Part shown: in pieces, positions 1 to 10,553 of the stretch
Layout: every line of letters begins with the position of its first letter
Position numbering within the stretch: the first letter of the stretch is position 1
DNA from: Archegozetes longisetosus
Lineage: Eukaryota; Arthropoda; Arachnida; Sarcoptiformes; Trhypochthoniidae
Length of the DNA stretch: 64,000 nucleotides
Reading direction: 5' to 3'
Assembly: GCA_018873245.2 (NCBI GenBank)
Contig: JAEMBT020000001.1
Span: 19,222,220 to 19,286,219, forward strand
Notes under the pieces: model-generated
Seen by the model: only the letters and a program-made list of their open reading frames with translations
Told to the model about the DNA's origin: nothing
Databases searched by the model: none
Translations under genes and position numbers: made by a program

Positions 1-230
1 GGATGCCAAATCGAATGATGATAGTCTCAGGCTTGAAAAATTAAATATTGGCTTCGTGGGGCCGCGATGACCCTACTCCCGCTCAATTTGAGCAACGAAG
101 TAGAGCTAATTCTTCCTTGTGTTTTCTTCATTCTTCTGGGGGTAAGGTAACACTCCTCCTTATCCCAATCGGGGGTTGACCCTGGTTGGGAGGAGAGAAG
201 GATGGCATCACCCCTTTATTCATTTTATAT
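1..230. other. GC-richer block of unknown origin at window edge
   Basis: This stretch is clearly richer in G and C than the rest of the window, with runs such as gggggttgaccctggttggg, and the composition changes abruptly near 230. No long open frame crosses it. It could be the 3' tail of a non-LTR retrotransposon or of a gene lying left of the window; neither can be shown. From 231 to 940 the DNA is ordinary AT-rich sequence in which nothing was recognised. Confidence 0.25.
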
Positions 231-1121
231 CACCTCTTCCTTACTGTTTCATATATTTTTAATTATTTTGATCCTTTTACACTTGTTTTAATACAACATT
301 TTTATCAATACTGGCTGTGATTCTAATATTTTAAAAATATTTTCTTATATATCGATTTCTCAAGATCGTGAGTATCATCATTGGATTTATCGTCCCCAAA
401 TTAGTCCAAATCGACGTCTTATTTGCTTCAATCTGTTACTTGAAGTTTTCAACTTTGACGCCTTCTAGCGCCTAACTGCGCAAGAAATTGAGGCAGAGTA
501 ATTGATGATAAATTTGACACTATACCAAAATAAATACTTAAAATAGAAAAATTTAAAACCAAAAAGATCTGCTGGAACACGTACTCGCGGGCTACGTATT
601 TTTTATTCAAATATCTCAGTTAAGTCTAACATCTTCATAAAAATGATAGTTGTGACTATCATTATAAACTACTACTCACCTTCATTTCAATAAGGTTCTA
701 CAACCATCTATTTAGGGTAATTAATCACTTTTTATACATCTAGAAAACTCATTTTCTATTTATGTTTTGTTGTGATCATCAACATTCAACATAAAGTTTC
801 ATTGAAACCATAGCCATATTTGACTTTTAAAAATTTTACGATTCATACTAGAGCGAACGCTTTCATAGATTTTCATTTCTAAAATTCTTTTACTGAATTT
901 TATTTTGTAGTAATAAACACTTGTTGGCAAGTTATACATACAGTGCGGTTCATAATTATTAGACGAGCACTTTTTTTTAAAAATTTAGTAATTAAAACTA
1001 ATTATAATTAAATTATATTAGGTTTGGAGACACATCTAATATATATTTAACTTTGATCGTTGCCCTTTTTTACCCGTGTCCATCGGGAGGCCGCGCGCAG
1101 CGATAAAATTAAAAAACCAAC

Positions 1122-1140
1122 TGTGCAAAAGTATTAGACC
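1122..1140 (+). repeat. Inner (subterminal) inverted repeat of the Tc1-like element, left
   Basis: Nineteen bases, tgtgcaaaagtattagacc, match the reverse complement of 2272-2290 exactly. The distance to the left end (181 bp) equals that from the right copy to the right end (182 bp). The outer repeat carries a related core, ttagacgagcac. This is probably an internal transposase-binding site. Confidence 0.8.
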
Positions 1141-1239
1141 AAATTTAATTTTATTTAATAAACTATGATAAATATTTAGTTTGCCCCCATTTTTTAAAAT
1201 AACATTGAAAACTCTGTCCTGCATACTATTAATTAACTT

Positions 1240-2143
1240 TCAAAGAACTTCCATGTCCATTTTCGCCCATTCTTCTCGGATTGAGGCCTTCAGGTCACCG
1301 ACGGTCTCAAATTGGCGGCCATCAGCGTAGACGCGGCGAACAAGGATGCCCCACAAGTTTTCGATCGGGTTAAGGTCAGGACTTCGAGCTGGCCACTTCA
1401 TCACTTCAATATCATTGGAAGTGAACCATTCTTTGTGGACTTTGCGTTGTGGATGCTCGCGTTGTCCTGTTGGAACATCAATTCTGGCCACCAATCTCGG
1501 GTCCCGTTAGTAGAAGATGGTGTTCCAGCATCGTTTGATATCCACAAGCGTTCATACGACCATCTATGAACGCGATGTCCCAACCGAAGTCAGCCCATAT
1601 CATCACCGAACCTCCTCCGTTGGCGTTTTTAGACATGAGTTCCGGCTCCTTTCTTAGGTCGTGCCAATAGTATTGGAGACCATCTGGGCCATCGAGGTTG
1701 AATTTCTTCTCATCACTCCAGACGACTCTTTGCCATTGGACACCGAATTCCATGTGAGCCCGTGCCCAATCCAAACGCGCTTGTTTGTGCTCGGGTTTCA
1801 ACGGTGGTTTGGCCATTCTTTTGATGTATTTATGGTTCGGTGACTTCTTCAGGTATCTCTTGATGGTGCTGGGATGGTGGGGCAGCTGAAGAGTTGTCTT
1901 GATCTTAACGGCCGATGTCCCAGTATTGGTCGCACACCGCAGAATTTGCCGCTGATCGCGCGGTGATACTTCTTGAGGCTTACCCGAACGCTTACCGTGG
2001 TTTTCGGGATCGGCCAAGAAATAGGTCACCGCACACTTAGACCTCTGAATTTCGGCCGCGATATCCCGACGGGTCATACCTGTCCTCCGAAGAGCCATTA
2101 TTTGGCCGCGCTCCATGTTGGTCAATTGTTTCCCCTTAGGCAT
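1240..2143 (-). pseudogene. Tc1-like transposase, frameshifted
   Basis: The product would be a cut-and-paste transposase of the DDE class. From the ATG at 2143 the frame gives an N-terminal helix-turn-helix pair (MERGQIMALRRTGMTRRDIA and on) and then the first catalytic Asp in WSDEKKF. The second Asp (QQDNASIH) lies in another frame near 1450-1480, and the final Glu (SPDLNPIENLWG) in a third, near 1370-1400. The family order D, D, E is therefore present, with about 34-35 residues between the last two, as in the DD34E group, but at least two frameshifts separate the pieces. Length and spacing otherwise match a roughly 300-residue Tc1 transposase. It lies inside the inverted repeats of its element and is non-functional as written. 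Confidence 0.92.
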
Positions 2144-2271
2144 GTTTAAAACTTAGACTGAAATAGAAAATATATATAAAGTATTATTCATTTATTTTTA
2201 AGTTACAGTTTTTAAATGCTTACCTATGGTTTTATTGTTGTAGTGTCCAAGAAACCAAACTTTAACTAACC

Positions 2272-2290
2272 GGTCTAATACTTTTGCACA
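2272..2290 (-). repeat. Inner (subterminal) inverted repeat of the Tc1-like element, right
   Basis: Perfect reverse complement of the 19-bp repeat at 1122-1140, placed symmetrically 182 bp from the right terminus. It lies just upstream of the transposase start on the minus strand, so promoter and binding site may overlap. Confidence 0.8.
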
Positions 2291-2319
2291 CTACAAAAAT
2301 GCAGTTTTTCTGTCGCGCT

Positions 2320-2341
2320 CGTTAATCCGGCGCCGGATTAA
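2320..2341. repeat. Perfect 22-bp GC-rich palindrome
   Basis: The core ttaatccggcgccggattaa, with one more base pair on each side, is exactly self-complementary. It lies inside the Tc1-like element between the inner and outer right repeats. A perfect palindrome of this length with a CGGCGCCG centre stands out in such AT-rich DNA. From 2475 to 3567 nothing else was recognised. Confidence 0.8.
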
Positions 2342-3567
2342 CACAATTTTTTTGTAGGTGAGTGACCCGGGCAATTGTAAACATATTAAAGTCGCGCAAT
2401 TTGTTCAAAAATTGTTTTTTATATAAAATTTTGTAAAAAAAAGTGCTGGTCTAATTCTTATGAGCAGCACTGTAGAACGAATTTTACTGACTATATATTC
2501 GCCATAACCAAACATCTATAATTTTGATAACTTTTTCTTTTAACATTAATTTCTTTATAAGTTACAGAGAGCTATTAAAGCTTATTTGCCTCGTGTTTAG
2601 TCCTACCGTATTAATACACGCGCGTTTTACTAATATTTTTTATATATTCAATATAATCCACATAAATTGAAGTTTTAATTAATATCATTTGTTCTCTTCA
2701 ACGATAAGATATTTAACTGGTTTAGTTGAATTTATGATTAGATATGCCATCAAAAACTTTCCAAAATACTATAATTTTTCAGAACTTATTTTTGAAAATT
2801 ATCATATTTCAATTGGTTAAGGGAATGAATACCCCATAATCATTCATCAAAAGATTTTACATAAATGTCATTATAATATCTAAATCTTATTCCAACTTTG
2901 CTCTTATTATATCTCATATAATCGGTGGTAACTGAAGATATCGTATGTGAAAGTTGAGTATACAGAAATAAGGGGTTGTAAATCTCACATTTATCATTAA
3001 TTGACACTTAAACCTTCAAAATTGATCTTAGGTCATTATATTTAAAAAGATAAGACCGAGTTTATTGAAATGAGATTCCATTCACTCTCTTCTTTAGCGC
3101 ATTTCCTATAAACGGTATTTGAACCATCTCCGCTTTATTATGATCTTTTCCTAATTTTCAACATTAAATCAAGTGTTTTTGCCTCATAGTTCATGCATAT
3201 TATGTCTCAAATGACTACTCTTTAAAAAACCTTAGGTCACGAATTCTTAATCTTTATTCTGAATAAAGCCTCTAATTTCTTAGGAAAGCTGTCTAAACGC
3301 ATATCCAACTTCCGATGATATCTTCGGTGGATCTTAAGAAAATTGGATCATATTGCGTATTTGAAATAAATAATAATGCCGTTACAATTATTCATAGCAA
3401 CGATTCGGAACGCGCACTTTTGCATTGCCGAATTTTTAATTAGAGAGGAGGCAAATAGCCTATGATAACCCTCTGTAATTTACATTTTTTGTTATCATAA
3501 TTGAGAAATTTGTAATCATCTCTTTCATAATTACTAATATCGAGTTCGTTATTGATGTCTTCATGAT

Positions 3568-4331
3568 TTACATGAAAATTATAACTCCTTGTTTTGTTCT
3601 TTTGATTTTTCTTGAATCTTTTTCGACACCAAGCAATTGTACCAAAAAAGCAGTTATAATGACAGTCGAAACAAAAGTTGATAACAATGCAATAATAATT
3701 AGAAATGAGTTATGTGTAATTTGATTTAAATTATTTGAGTGAGCAGTTTTCCTATTCATTTTGCTTTTTTAGAAATTAAATTAAAGAACTTTAACATTCC
3801 AAAGATTTCTATAATTACTTCTATTTTAGCAGCTGTTCTCATATTCAATCCATAAACCGTTTTCACTACAGAATAAATAAATATTTTAGAAGAATTTTCA
3901 CTGTCAATGCACTCGTATTTGATACTACTGCCAATCGATGCTACTTCTGTTTCATTGAAATATTCAAATTTCTCGAACTAAACATTTCTTAAGTGACTAG
4001 AAATGAGATGAAGCTCATTGATCGAGCATTGTATAATTGGTTCCAAAACAGGTATATCTTTAACCCAATCACCTTCAAACAGACAACTAATAGCACCTTC
4101 TCTAACAATTTTGTATTTCTTATCATTTGAAGGATAAAAACATGAGGTGTTTCCTTTTTTCTCAGATCTTACATTTAATAGTATGGCAGGAGTACCACGA
4201 TCATCTTGAAACTTAAATACATGTATCTGATGAACTTTTAACCTAAAGTTCACTTTAGATTCAAATGAGAATTTTATTGAATTTTGCACACCTTCTATTT
4301 GATTTTTGAAACTATCAAATGAACTTAGTTC
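3568..4331 (-). pseudogene. Broken sushi (CCP)-like membrane protein gene fragment
   Basis: On the minus strand a good acceptor (cttttag at 4332-4338) opens an exon at 4331. It reads about 117 codons to a TAG at 3978-3980 and then continues in the same frame, still coding-like, to about 3800. Around the stop the protein has the look of a sushi/CCP repeat: ISCLFEGDWVKDIPVLEP, then IIQC, then after the stop VASIGSSIKYEC. Further on, 3568-3759 in another frame encodes one clear transmembrane helix (FLIIIALLSTFVSTVIITAF) followed by a basic tail. This suggests a type I surface protein with extracellular sushi modules. The in-frame stop falls inside a module and no intron of reasonable size removes it, so it looks broken unless the stop is a sequence error. 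Upstream exons were not found. The family assignment is tentative. Confidence 0.38.
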
Positions 4332-4719
4332 CTAAAAGAAAGTATAACCAATATAATATAAAATGAACTCATGTTCATTGTATATGATGCAATTACGATA
4401 TTTGTCGGTAAACGCGCTTACAACTAAGTCACTTTTAGCATTAGATTCCTAATACTTGAAATCTATAAATATCTTCAATTCAGCAAAATTGAGTCATAAG
4501 AGAATGAGAAAAATTAATCGGTATTGTTAATTTTTTCCACAAATCATTGTCTTAATTAAAGTTATAAGATAAAATAAAAGTAACCACTCACCAGTTTAAA
4601 GATTTTTGATCATTTAATTATTTGAAACAATATTTGATTATTAATTGATATTCTACTTAACTTGAAAATGGCATTAAAATAATAAGTATTAGAGTTAAAT
4701 TAAGAGCACAAAAATGATC

Positions 4720-4918
4720 TTGTATAATTGGGAAGATATTTTTGTATCTCAAGGCGACTATTGCGCAATGCGTTGATTATCACTATAAAGTGATGTTCTT
4801 TCAATATATGCGCAAATATTCTAATCTTGTATTGTAATCAAATTCAATGCTTTTTCAATGCTTACGAAGATTGAAAACGGTCTCCCTAAGATACAAAAAT
4901 ATCTTCTCAATTATACAA
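4720..4918. mobile_element. Small MITE-like element with 30-bp inverted ends
   Basis: Bases 4720-4749 (ttgtataattgggaagatat and on) are the reverse complement of 4889-4918 with one mismatch in 30. The total is 199 bp and there is no coding capacity. Target duplications are not clear. It may be a MITE or a foldback remnant. Apart from it, 4339-6085 holds only AT-rich DNA and a short GC-rich hairpin near 5672-5715 (ggctga...tcagcc, then ggggtgacccc). Confidence 0.6.
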
Positions 4919-6085
4919 TAGTGAGCAACCTTATGTATACTTTACTCATTCTCATAAATAAAGTTAAAAACGTAAAAATAAGGTTTTATATTTGTTCTGT
5001 TTTTACACTTGGACGTTCTTGAATTTCTCATTTGTAATGACGATGCGTCATCTTGATTCCTAACCAGGAAAAATACTATAAAACCATATTTATGTCATAT
5101 GACTTTCCCATCAATAACTTTCCCGAAGTATTGTATTTTTGAATAACTCTTGTTAATATCGACTGTATCCTTCATAATCTTTAGACCAATAGCCATTTGA
5201 CCGATAGACGCGATTAGGTACCAAGTATTGATATTCTTATTTACTCCTTTTTACATTAATAATTCAATTGAGCATTTAGAATAAAAAAGTTCATTTCAGT
5301 GCTCACAATATCGCATAATAGAGTACTGATTAAAGTGAATAACTACTTGTATTGAGTAAAGTCTTTGCGTCAAAATATAGAAATTACTCAAACTTTCAAA
5401 ATGAAATTGAAGTCCTAAGAGTAATGCTGACGTTCATTAGTTACCTTACATTCGGATTAGGCTTACAAATTTCATCGTTTGACAAAATTTTACGACTAAA
5501 TTCAAATAAGCTAACTGTTAGTACGGTTTAAAATAATTAAATTGTTAATTCATTGATGAAAAGTAACGAGAAATTGATTAATAGAATCGCAATCAAAAAC
5601 ATTTTCTACAGAATCTCACGAAATAATGTTTCTTTTATTATAATTGAAACAAATAATAACTTTTATAGAAATGTTGGCTGAATTTTTTCCTCAGCCGTCT
5701 GGGGTGACCCCTAACAAAAATAGACATACTTTTTAAAGCTTTATGCAAACAAAAATTATGAAACACGTCAATAACTTATATTACGTCAATCAGATTCTCA
5801 GTCAAAGCATCAAACTATACATTATGGAAGGAAAACCAGTAATTATTCACAAATGTATCAATTACTTAAAGTCATTAAAAGTTATTAAACTTGAATTCAC
5901 ATCTGACTTGTTGGCTGATACTCAGCCTTTACAGTGGGCTTCAAGCCAGCTAAGTAGTACCCAACAAACAAGAGTGAAAAATGATAAAACCAAGATGTGA
6001 GAGCCTTTCAACATATAGGGAAATATAGACTGCCTCTTTAAATGAACGATGAATTAATCTAATCTAATCTCTTTGTATATAAATA

Positions 6086-6688
6086 CGCCTCAGTCCAAAA
6101 AAACTCGGGAAAGGCTGAATTTAAACAAATTTGTATCGCGCTTTTTATACTTTATAATTCTTAATAAATTTTCAGATCAAGATAGGATTTTTTATGATGT
6201 ACTTATATCATTGATTGATAAGTGCGTAGTACTCGGTTTAGTCTCAAAATTTGAGTTCGCATGAGACCAAATGGTAAAGCAATTTGATAATCCGAATCAT
6301 CTCCTAGTTTTGTATGAATTTTGGCATCAAATCAGTTAAAAGAAACTTGACCAATTAACTGGGATACCCTTAAGCACAATTTATGATCACTTGAAGTGGT
6401 TTCAGTCAGTATCTGACAGATTATCAAAGATTTAATTGAGAAAAAAGAACTAAAATATTGGCGATATATGGGATAAGCTATTTGTACGATGTGAAGACAT
6501 TTTTCGCGTGTATTCCGAGCTGACTCAACTCTGTATTTAAGCTCTAAGAGAGCGAATTAAATACTGGAGTTGTTTACAAAAACATTATTTAGAGTGCTAT
6601 TTATAGCCCAAGCTTGTTATAATGAACTTGAACAACTTTAGATAAAAATATGAGTAATTGTAATTTCCGACTTTTTTGGACTGAGCTG
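6086..6688 (+). mobile_element. Deleted Tc1/mariner relic with helix-turn-helix trace
   Basis: The ends are inverted (left cgcctcagtccaaaaaaact; right, reversed, cagctcagtccaaaaaagtc) and TA flanks both sides (6084-6085, 6689-6690). At 603 bp it is far shorter than an autonomous element. Inside, from 6343, the plus strand reads KLDQLTGIPLSTIYDHLK, the second helix-turn-helix of a Tc1/mariner transposase, followed by stops. It is therefore a non-autonomous deletion derivative from a different family than the element at 941. Confidence 0.82.
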
Positions 6689-7333
6689 TACTAATGTCTT
6701 AAGCGCCTACTATCATATAAATTTAGTTCAGTTTATGTTGAATGAGCGAAAACCCAAATTCGTCGTATATGCTAAATAGAAAAGTGATCAAAAATATTGA
6801 CTTAAATCTTAGTAGAACAATAGTATTTGAATGAATCATAGGAATTATTGTGTGTCTAACTTTCCAAATAAAAGCTAAACTTATTTTATTCAATTAAAAG
6901 TAAGAAGTTAATCAATTATGGCCTTAAAAGAGCTGTTAAAAACTTGAACTTAGGTTATTTTCTTCAAACTAAGGTTAAATTTTTTGATTAACTCATAGAA
7001 TAATCAATGAATTCAAATTGATTTAATAGTTACTTTACAAAACAATTATAAAGCATTAATCAGTGTTTATAAAATAATAAACTACTTATTATTTGATCCA
7101 TAACCTGAAAAATAGACTCAATTTCAATTTGAAGAAGCATAAGACTCAGAATAAAATTAGATAACTTATCGAATATAACAGAATTTAAGAAATTCTCATT
7201 TGTTAATATTTTAGTTTTGATTTATTAAATTAATTATTTTGTTTCAACTAAAACATTCATCCTTTTCTCTACATCACTGCTTTGTTATGTATAAACTGAT
7301 GTTAAAAATCTTGACTATCTGAACAAAAGGTAT

Positions 7334-7980
7334 ATGATGCGTTGTATGTACTAACGACTTATAGCCTTAGGCGCAGAAATGAGAAAATCGCGTTTAAGAT
7401 GGGACAACTTTCAAATAAATTTAATTCATTTATTTTCAATAATTTATTGAATTTCTTAATATTTTTCTCATGTTTTTCTGCCATAAAATTGAATATGATG
7501 TACGTTTCTTTCCATTTTCTTTAGACTTTTACATCAGTTCATTATTAATCAAGTCTATAGGCGTTTGTCTATTTATAACACAATTAGTGATACTTTTCAA
7601 TTTATTTTTCAATAAATCACACATTTTAAGATTTTAAAAATCAAAACCAATGAACGTAGACAAAAAATAAAGCTTTATTTCAAAATTTTGTAAATAATTG
7701 ACTCACATTTAACTTAGTATTGCATAAATACATTATGTAATTGAATGTAATTAAAATATGCAGTTAACACATTCATATGACGCATAAGTGCAAAACTAAT
7801 CTTAGTTGTAATGCTTATCTATAGGAATTAAAGACAACTTCTTTGCCGATTTAATCATATTTTCTTTATTGGAGTATATCATGAAAATTTGTATGAATGC
7901 AAAGACCTAAACATTGATTTAGTGCAATAATCCTCAAACCTTATATCTCCACACAAGTCGTTACTGAATCCAATGCATCA
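7334..7980. mobile_element. Probable insertion in duplication unit A
   Basis: Comparison with unit B (near 13939-13957, aaaaggtgtattttatagtt) shows about 650 bp extra here. The borders carry short inverted sequence: atatgatgcgttg on the left, and the reverse of the right end is atatgatgcattg. TAT flanks both sides. This fits a non-autonomous transposon present only in unit A, but a deletion from unit B is also possible. No coding sequence is evident. Confidence 0.45.
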
Positions 7981-8712
7981 TATTTTGTGGTTCAGCTGTG
8001 TATTTTCTCTATTAAATGGTAAACATTTTGTAAAAAATTAAACAAATGCGAACATGTATGATATTTTACATTGAAATAGACCGAAATTATTACAAATTAT
8101 AAAACCTAAAACTATAATTCCTTATTACTAGGAGTGACATAAATATGTAAAATGCATATTTGCATAAAAAGGAATGTTTAAGGGTTTATGGGAGATAAAA
8201 ACGGCTAACGCTATTGCTGCGCCGAATAGCGCGGGAATAGCTATTTAGAGCTATTGCTGCGCTATTTGACGCAGCAATAGCTCCTTAGACGCTATTTCTG
8301 CGCTTTGAATTGAATATATTGAAAATCGTTCAAATTTTAAAGAAAAATTTAATATAATTTATGATAAATTGCAAAAATATAGGAAAAGAGATGTTTAGAA
8401 TACTATTGAATGTAACGAATTATTTACTGTTGCAAACAATTTATATGTTAAATTTAGAGTACAAATCATCAAATTATTGAAATATGGTTTCATTATTCAT
8501 TATGAAATTTTGCTAATTTAATGATTTATTAAGAAGTTCAACCAAAAAACTGTAAATAATTAAATTCAATAGAATTTTAATTTTCATATAAGATGAAAGC
8601 TTAAATTTTTGAATTTCCTATCTAGCGACGTGATATTTTCATTTGATAAATAACAAATATAAATTTTTTCAGTTATTTCTTGAAATAAAGCTAAATTAAA
8701 ATGTTTGGATAC

Positions 8713-8931
8713 TTATGGACTGTATAGTTTTTTATGAGCACGCTCGGAGCAGTAATCGCAGTACCATATTGAGCTCCTATCAATCTGGTTTGGTAAACAT
8801 ACCAAATGAAACCATTCAAAGTAACGATTACATTGAATCATTTCACCTTCTTGACGATAATAACAAAAGACAGATTTTACTTTCTTAAAACAAATTCTTG
8901 AGCGTAATTCAAATATTGCGCTGTTGAACAA
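8713..8931 (-). pseudogene. PHD-finger-like trace inside nested fossil element
   Basis: The minus frame contains EGEMIQCNRYFEWFHLVCL followed by SSIWYCDYC, which is the order of Cys, His and aromatic residues of a PHD zinc finger. PHD fingers occur in several transposon-encoded proteins as well as in host chromatin proteins. Its position inside the nested element favours a transposon origin. It is an eroded fragment, not a working gene. Confidence 0.55.
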
Positions 8932-9062
8932 AGCTAAATGTTCTCCATTTTCAATTATTGAAATTAAATGAATTCACATCTCATTCCTAAAGTAGACATG
9001 ACAGTCGGGAAGTCCATCATTGCATAGGACCATAGCGTTAGCGATAGAATACAATACACAGG

Positions 9063-9557
9063 ATGAGCCATATTGATCCGTTACACGATGAAATACGAAT
9101 TCAAAATGTTAATTACATTGTAGAAAGTATTAGAGGTAAGAAGAAACAAGAAATACATCATGTAAGTAAACTTAGTCCGTGTTACACACACGACGCTTTA
9201 GATTCTACAACTGAAGTTTATGATAGCGACAATGAGATTGATATCAATCGCTCTCAGAATACAATCAAAGTCAGTTCACCAACGAACATAAAGAAAAATG
9301 CAGATACTGAAAGTACTGAAATAATTACCAATACGTCTCAATTGCACGATCAGTTAAATAATAAATGTACAGGTAGCACAGAAGTTTATGAGATTTCGGA
9401 CAGTTCTGACGACATCATTATTCAGAGCTCTCCTACAGCTCCAATTCGTAGAAGTACAAGAGTTAATCGCGGAATACCTCCTAATCTTCTTATCAGACTT
9501 CCTATTTTCAGTATTCTTACTTTAAAATCTTTGTTTGTATTTTATATCTTAAGATAA
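9063..9557 (+). pseudogene. Integrase-tail-like fossil trace
   Basis: The frame contains YIVESIRGKKKQEIHHVSKL, like the region near the end of Ty3/gypsy-type integrases, then an acidic/Ser-rich linker, then PIRRSTRVNRGIPPNLL, like the basic RRSTR...R.PP tail common at the end of gypsy-type polyproteins and related Ginger transposases. No other recognisable domain of such an element is present nearby. It is treated as a fossil of the nested element, old and broken. Confidence 0.6.
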
Positions 9558-10418
9558 ACTTTAATCTAATAACAGCTAGTGTTTGGATTAGTTTTTTATA
9601 TAATAAGTTGGTATATCTTTTGCGGTCTTTTTAAGTCGCACTTAAAGCAATACGACTTGGCAAGTGCGGCAACAAAAACTAATCCAAGGAAGAAATTCTT
9701 ACTTTTATTATATTTGAGTCCTCTTCTTGAGTTCAGAACTGAAAGTAATATTAAAGAAATTATTGCTGAAACTCAATCAAATTTTACTGATCACTACTCA
9801 TCACAGAGAAGAAACCAATTGTAAAATAAATGTTTCATTTTCTTTTAAAGTCTCAACATTTAGTGCTTATCTTATTTAAACAATTTTAAGACATTTCAAA
9901 AGAATCTGAATCCAAAAGGTAATCCGCTTAAGGATTAAAATAATTTGAAACCTAACCTTGAGATAGGCAAAAGTATCGATAAAACTCAAAACTTTAAAGT
10001 TCAATAAACTTTACATTATTTGGATGACAGACAAATATTTTTGTAAATTAAATTCAAAATTAATTTAAAAATAAAATATTTTGAGGCGCAGAAATAGCTT
10101 TAATATGTTATTTCTGCGTTATTTGGCGCAGGAATAGCTACTACGGATAAAAACATAAATGCATGAAATGAAATATTTTAAATGATTTGATAAGTTTGTC
10201 AAAAATTTTGTGAAGCTTTGGACAAAATCTTTGGATATAAAACACTTAAAATAATATTTGAGTTATTAAGCGCAAAGAATTTATCACTGGAAGAGTTGAA
10301 TAATAGCGAATTCTCAAAATTTTTGCTTCCATTCCCATAAAAGATGGGATTGGGATTCACATTTTCATCCCTGTTGGATAATAACTTATAAGCTGATGAT
10401 ACTGGGCATCTTAAGTGT

Positions 10419-10553
10419 GCAACAGTAACTCAATGTAATGTTGAGAGAATCTTCAGTGTGCAAAAAAATATATTGAGAACAAATAGACTAAAATTTAAAA
10501 GTGAAAACTTAAAGATGTACGTTGTAGTTAAATGCAACAAGAATAATTTCTAA
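10419..10553 (+). pseudogene. hAT transposase, C-terminal dimerisation fragment
   Basis: An open stretch of 44 codons ending in TAA reads ATVTQCNVERIFSVQKNILR, then TNRLKFKSENLKMYVVVKCN. The ERIFS core, a run of Arg/Leu, then SENL and a hydrophobic strand is the end of the hAT dimerisation domain (family pattern ERVFS...RL...L). Only this end remains; nothing upstream in the hAT part is readable. It is non-functional. Confidence 0.85.

Larger units (their letters stand above)
941..2472 (-). mobile_element. Tc1-like DNA transposon with inner and outer inverted repeats
   Basis: The ends are inverted copies: the left begins cagtgcggttcataattatt and the right, reversed, begins cagtgctgctcataagaatt, about 38 bp each, running into a T tract. 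A TA dinucleotide flanks both ends (939-940 and 2473-2474), the target duplication of the Tc1/mariner superfamily. A second perfect 19-bp inverted pair (tgtgcaaaagtattagacc) lies at 1122-1140 and 2272-2290, about 181 bp in from each end, which matches the IR/DR layout of some Tc1 elements where transposase binds both outer and inner sites. The single transposase gene is on the minus strand and is frameshifted, so this copy should not move by itself. Confidence 0.93.
8203..10145. mobile_element. Fossil element nested in the hAT copy, with palindromic GC-rich ends
   Basis: A 9-bp duplication, gataaaaac, flanks it at 8194-8202 and 10146-10154. Both ends carry gctattNctgcgcc in opposite orientation plus hairpins, such as agctattgctgcg with its exact complement eight bases further on (near 8253-8286). 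GC content is raised at the ends. Coding traces lie between: a PHD-finger-like pattern on the minus strand (8713-8931) and, on the plus strand, a stretch like the C-terminal end of a Ty3/gypsy-type integrase (9063-9557). A 9-bp duplication would fit Mutator-like or Merlin elements, the integrase trace a Ginger-like or gypsy-derived source. It is clearly an old, broken copy. Confidence 0.7.

Noticed and set aside
1120-2292. A second Tc1 element nested in the first, bounded by the inner 19-bp repeats
   Set aside because: No TA duplication flanks the inner repeats and their distances to both ends are equal, so they are better seen as inner repeats of one element.
5743-6000. 85-codon open frame on the plus strand
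   Set aside because: No family resemblance, no splice partners, and composition like the surrounding AT-rich DNA.
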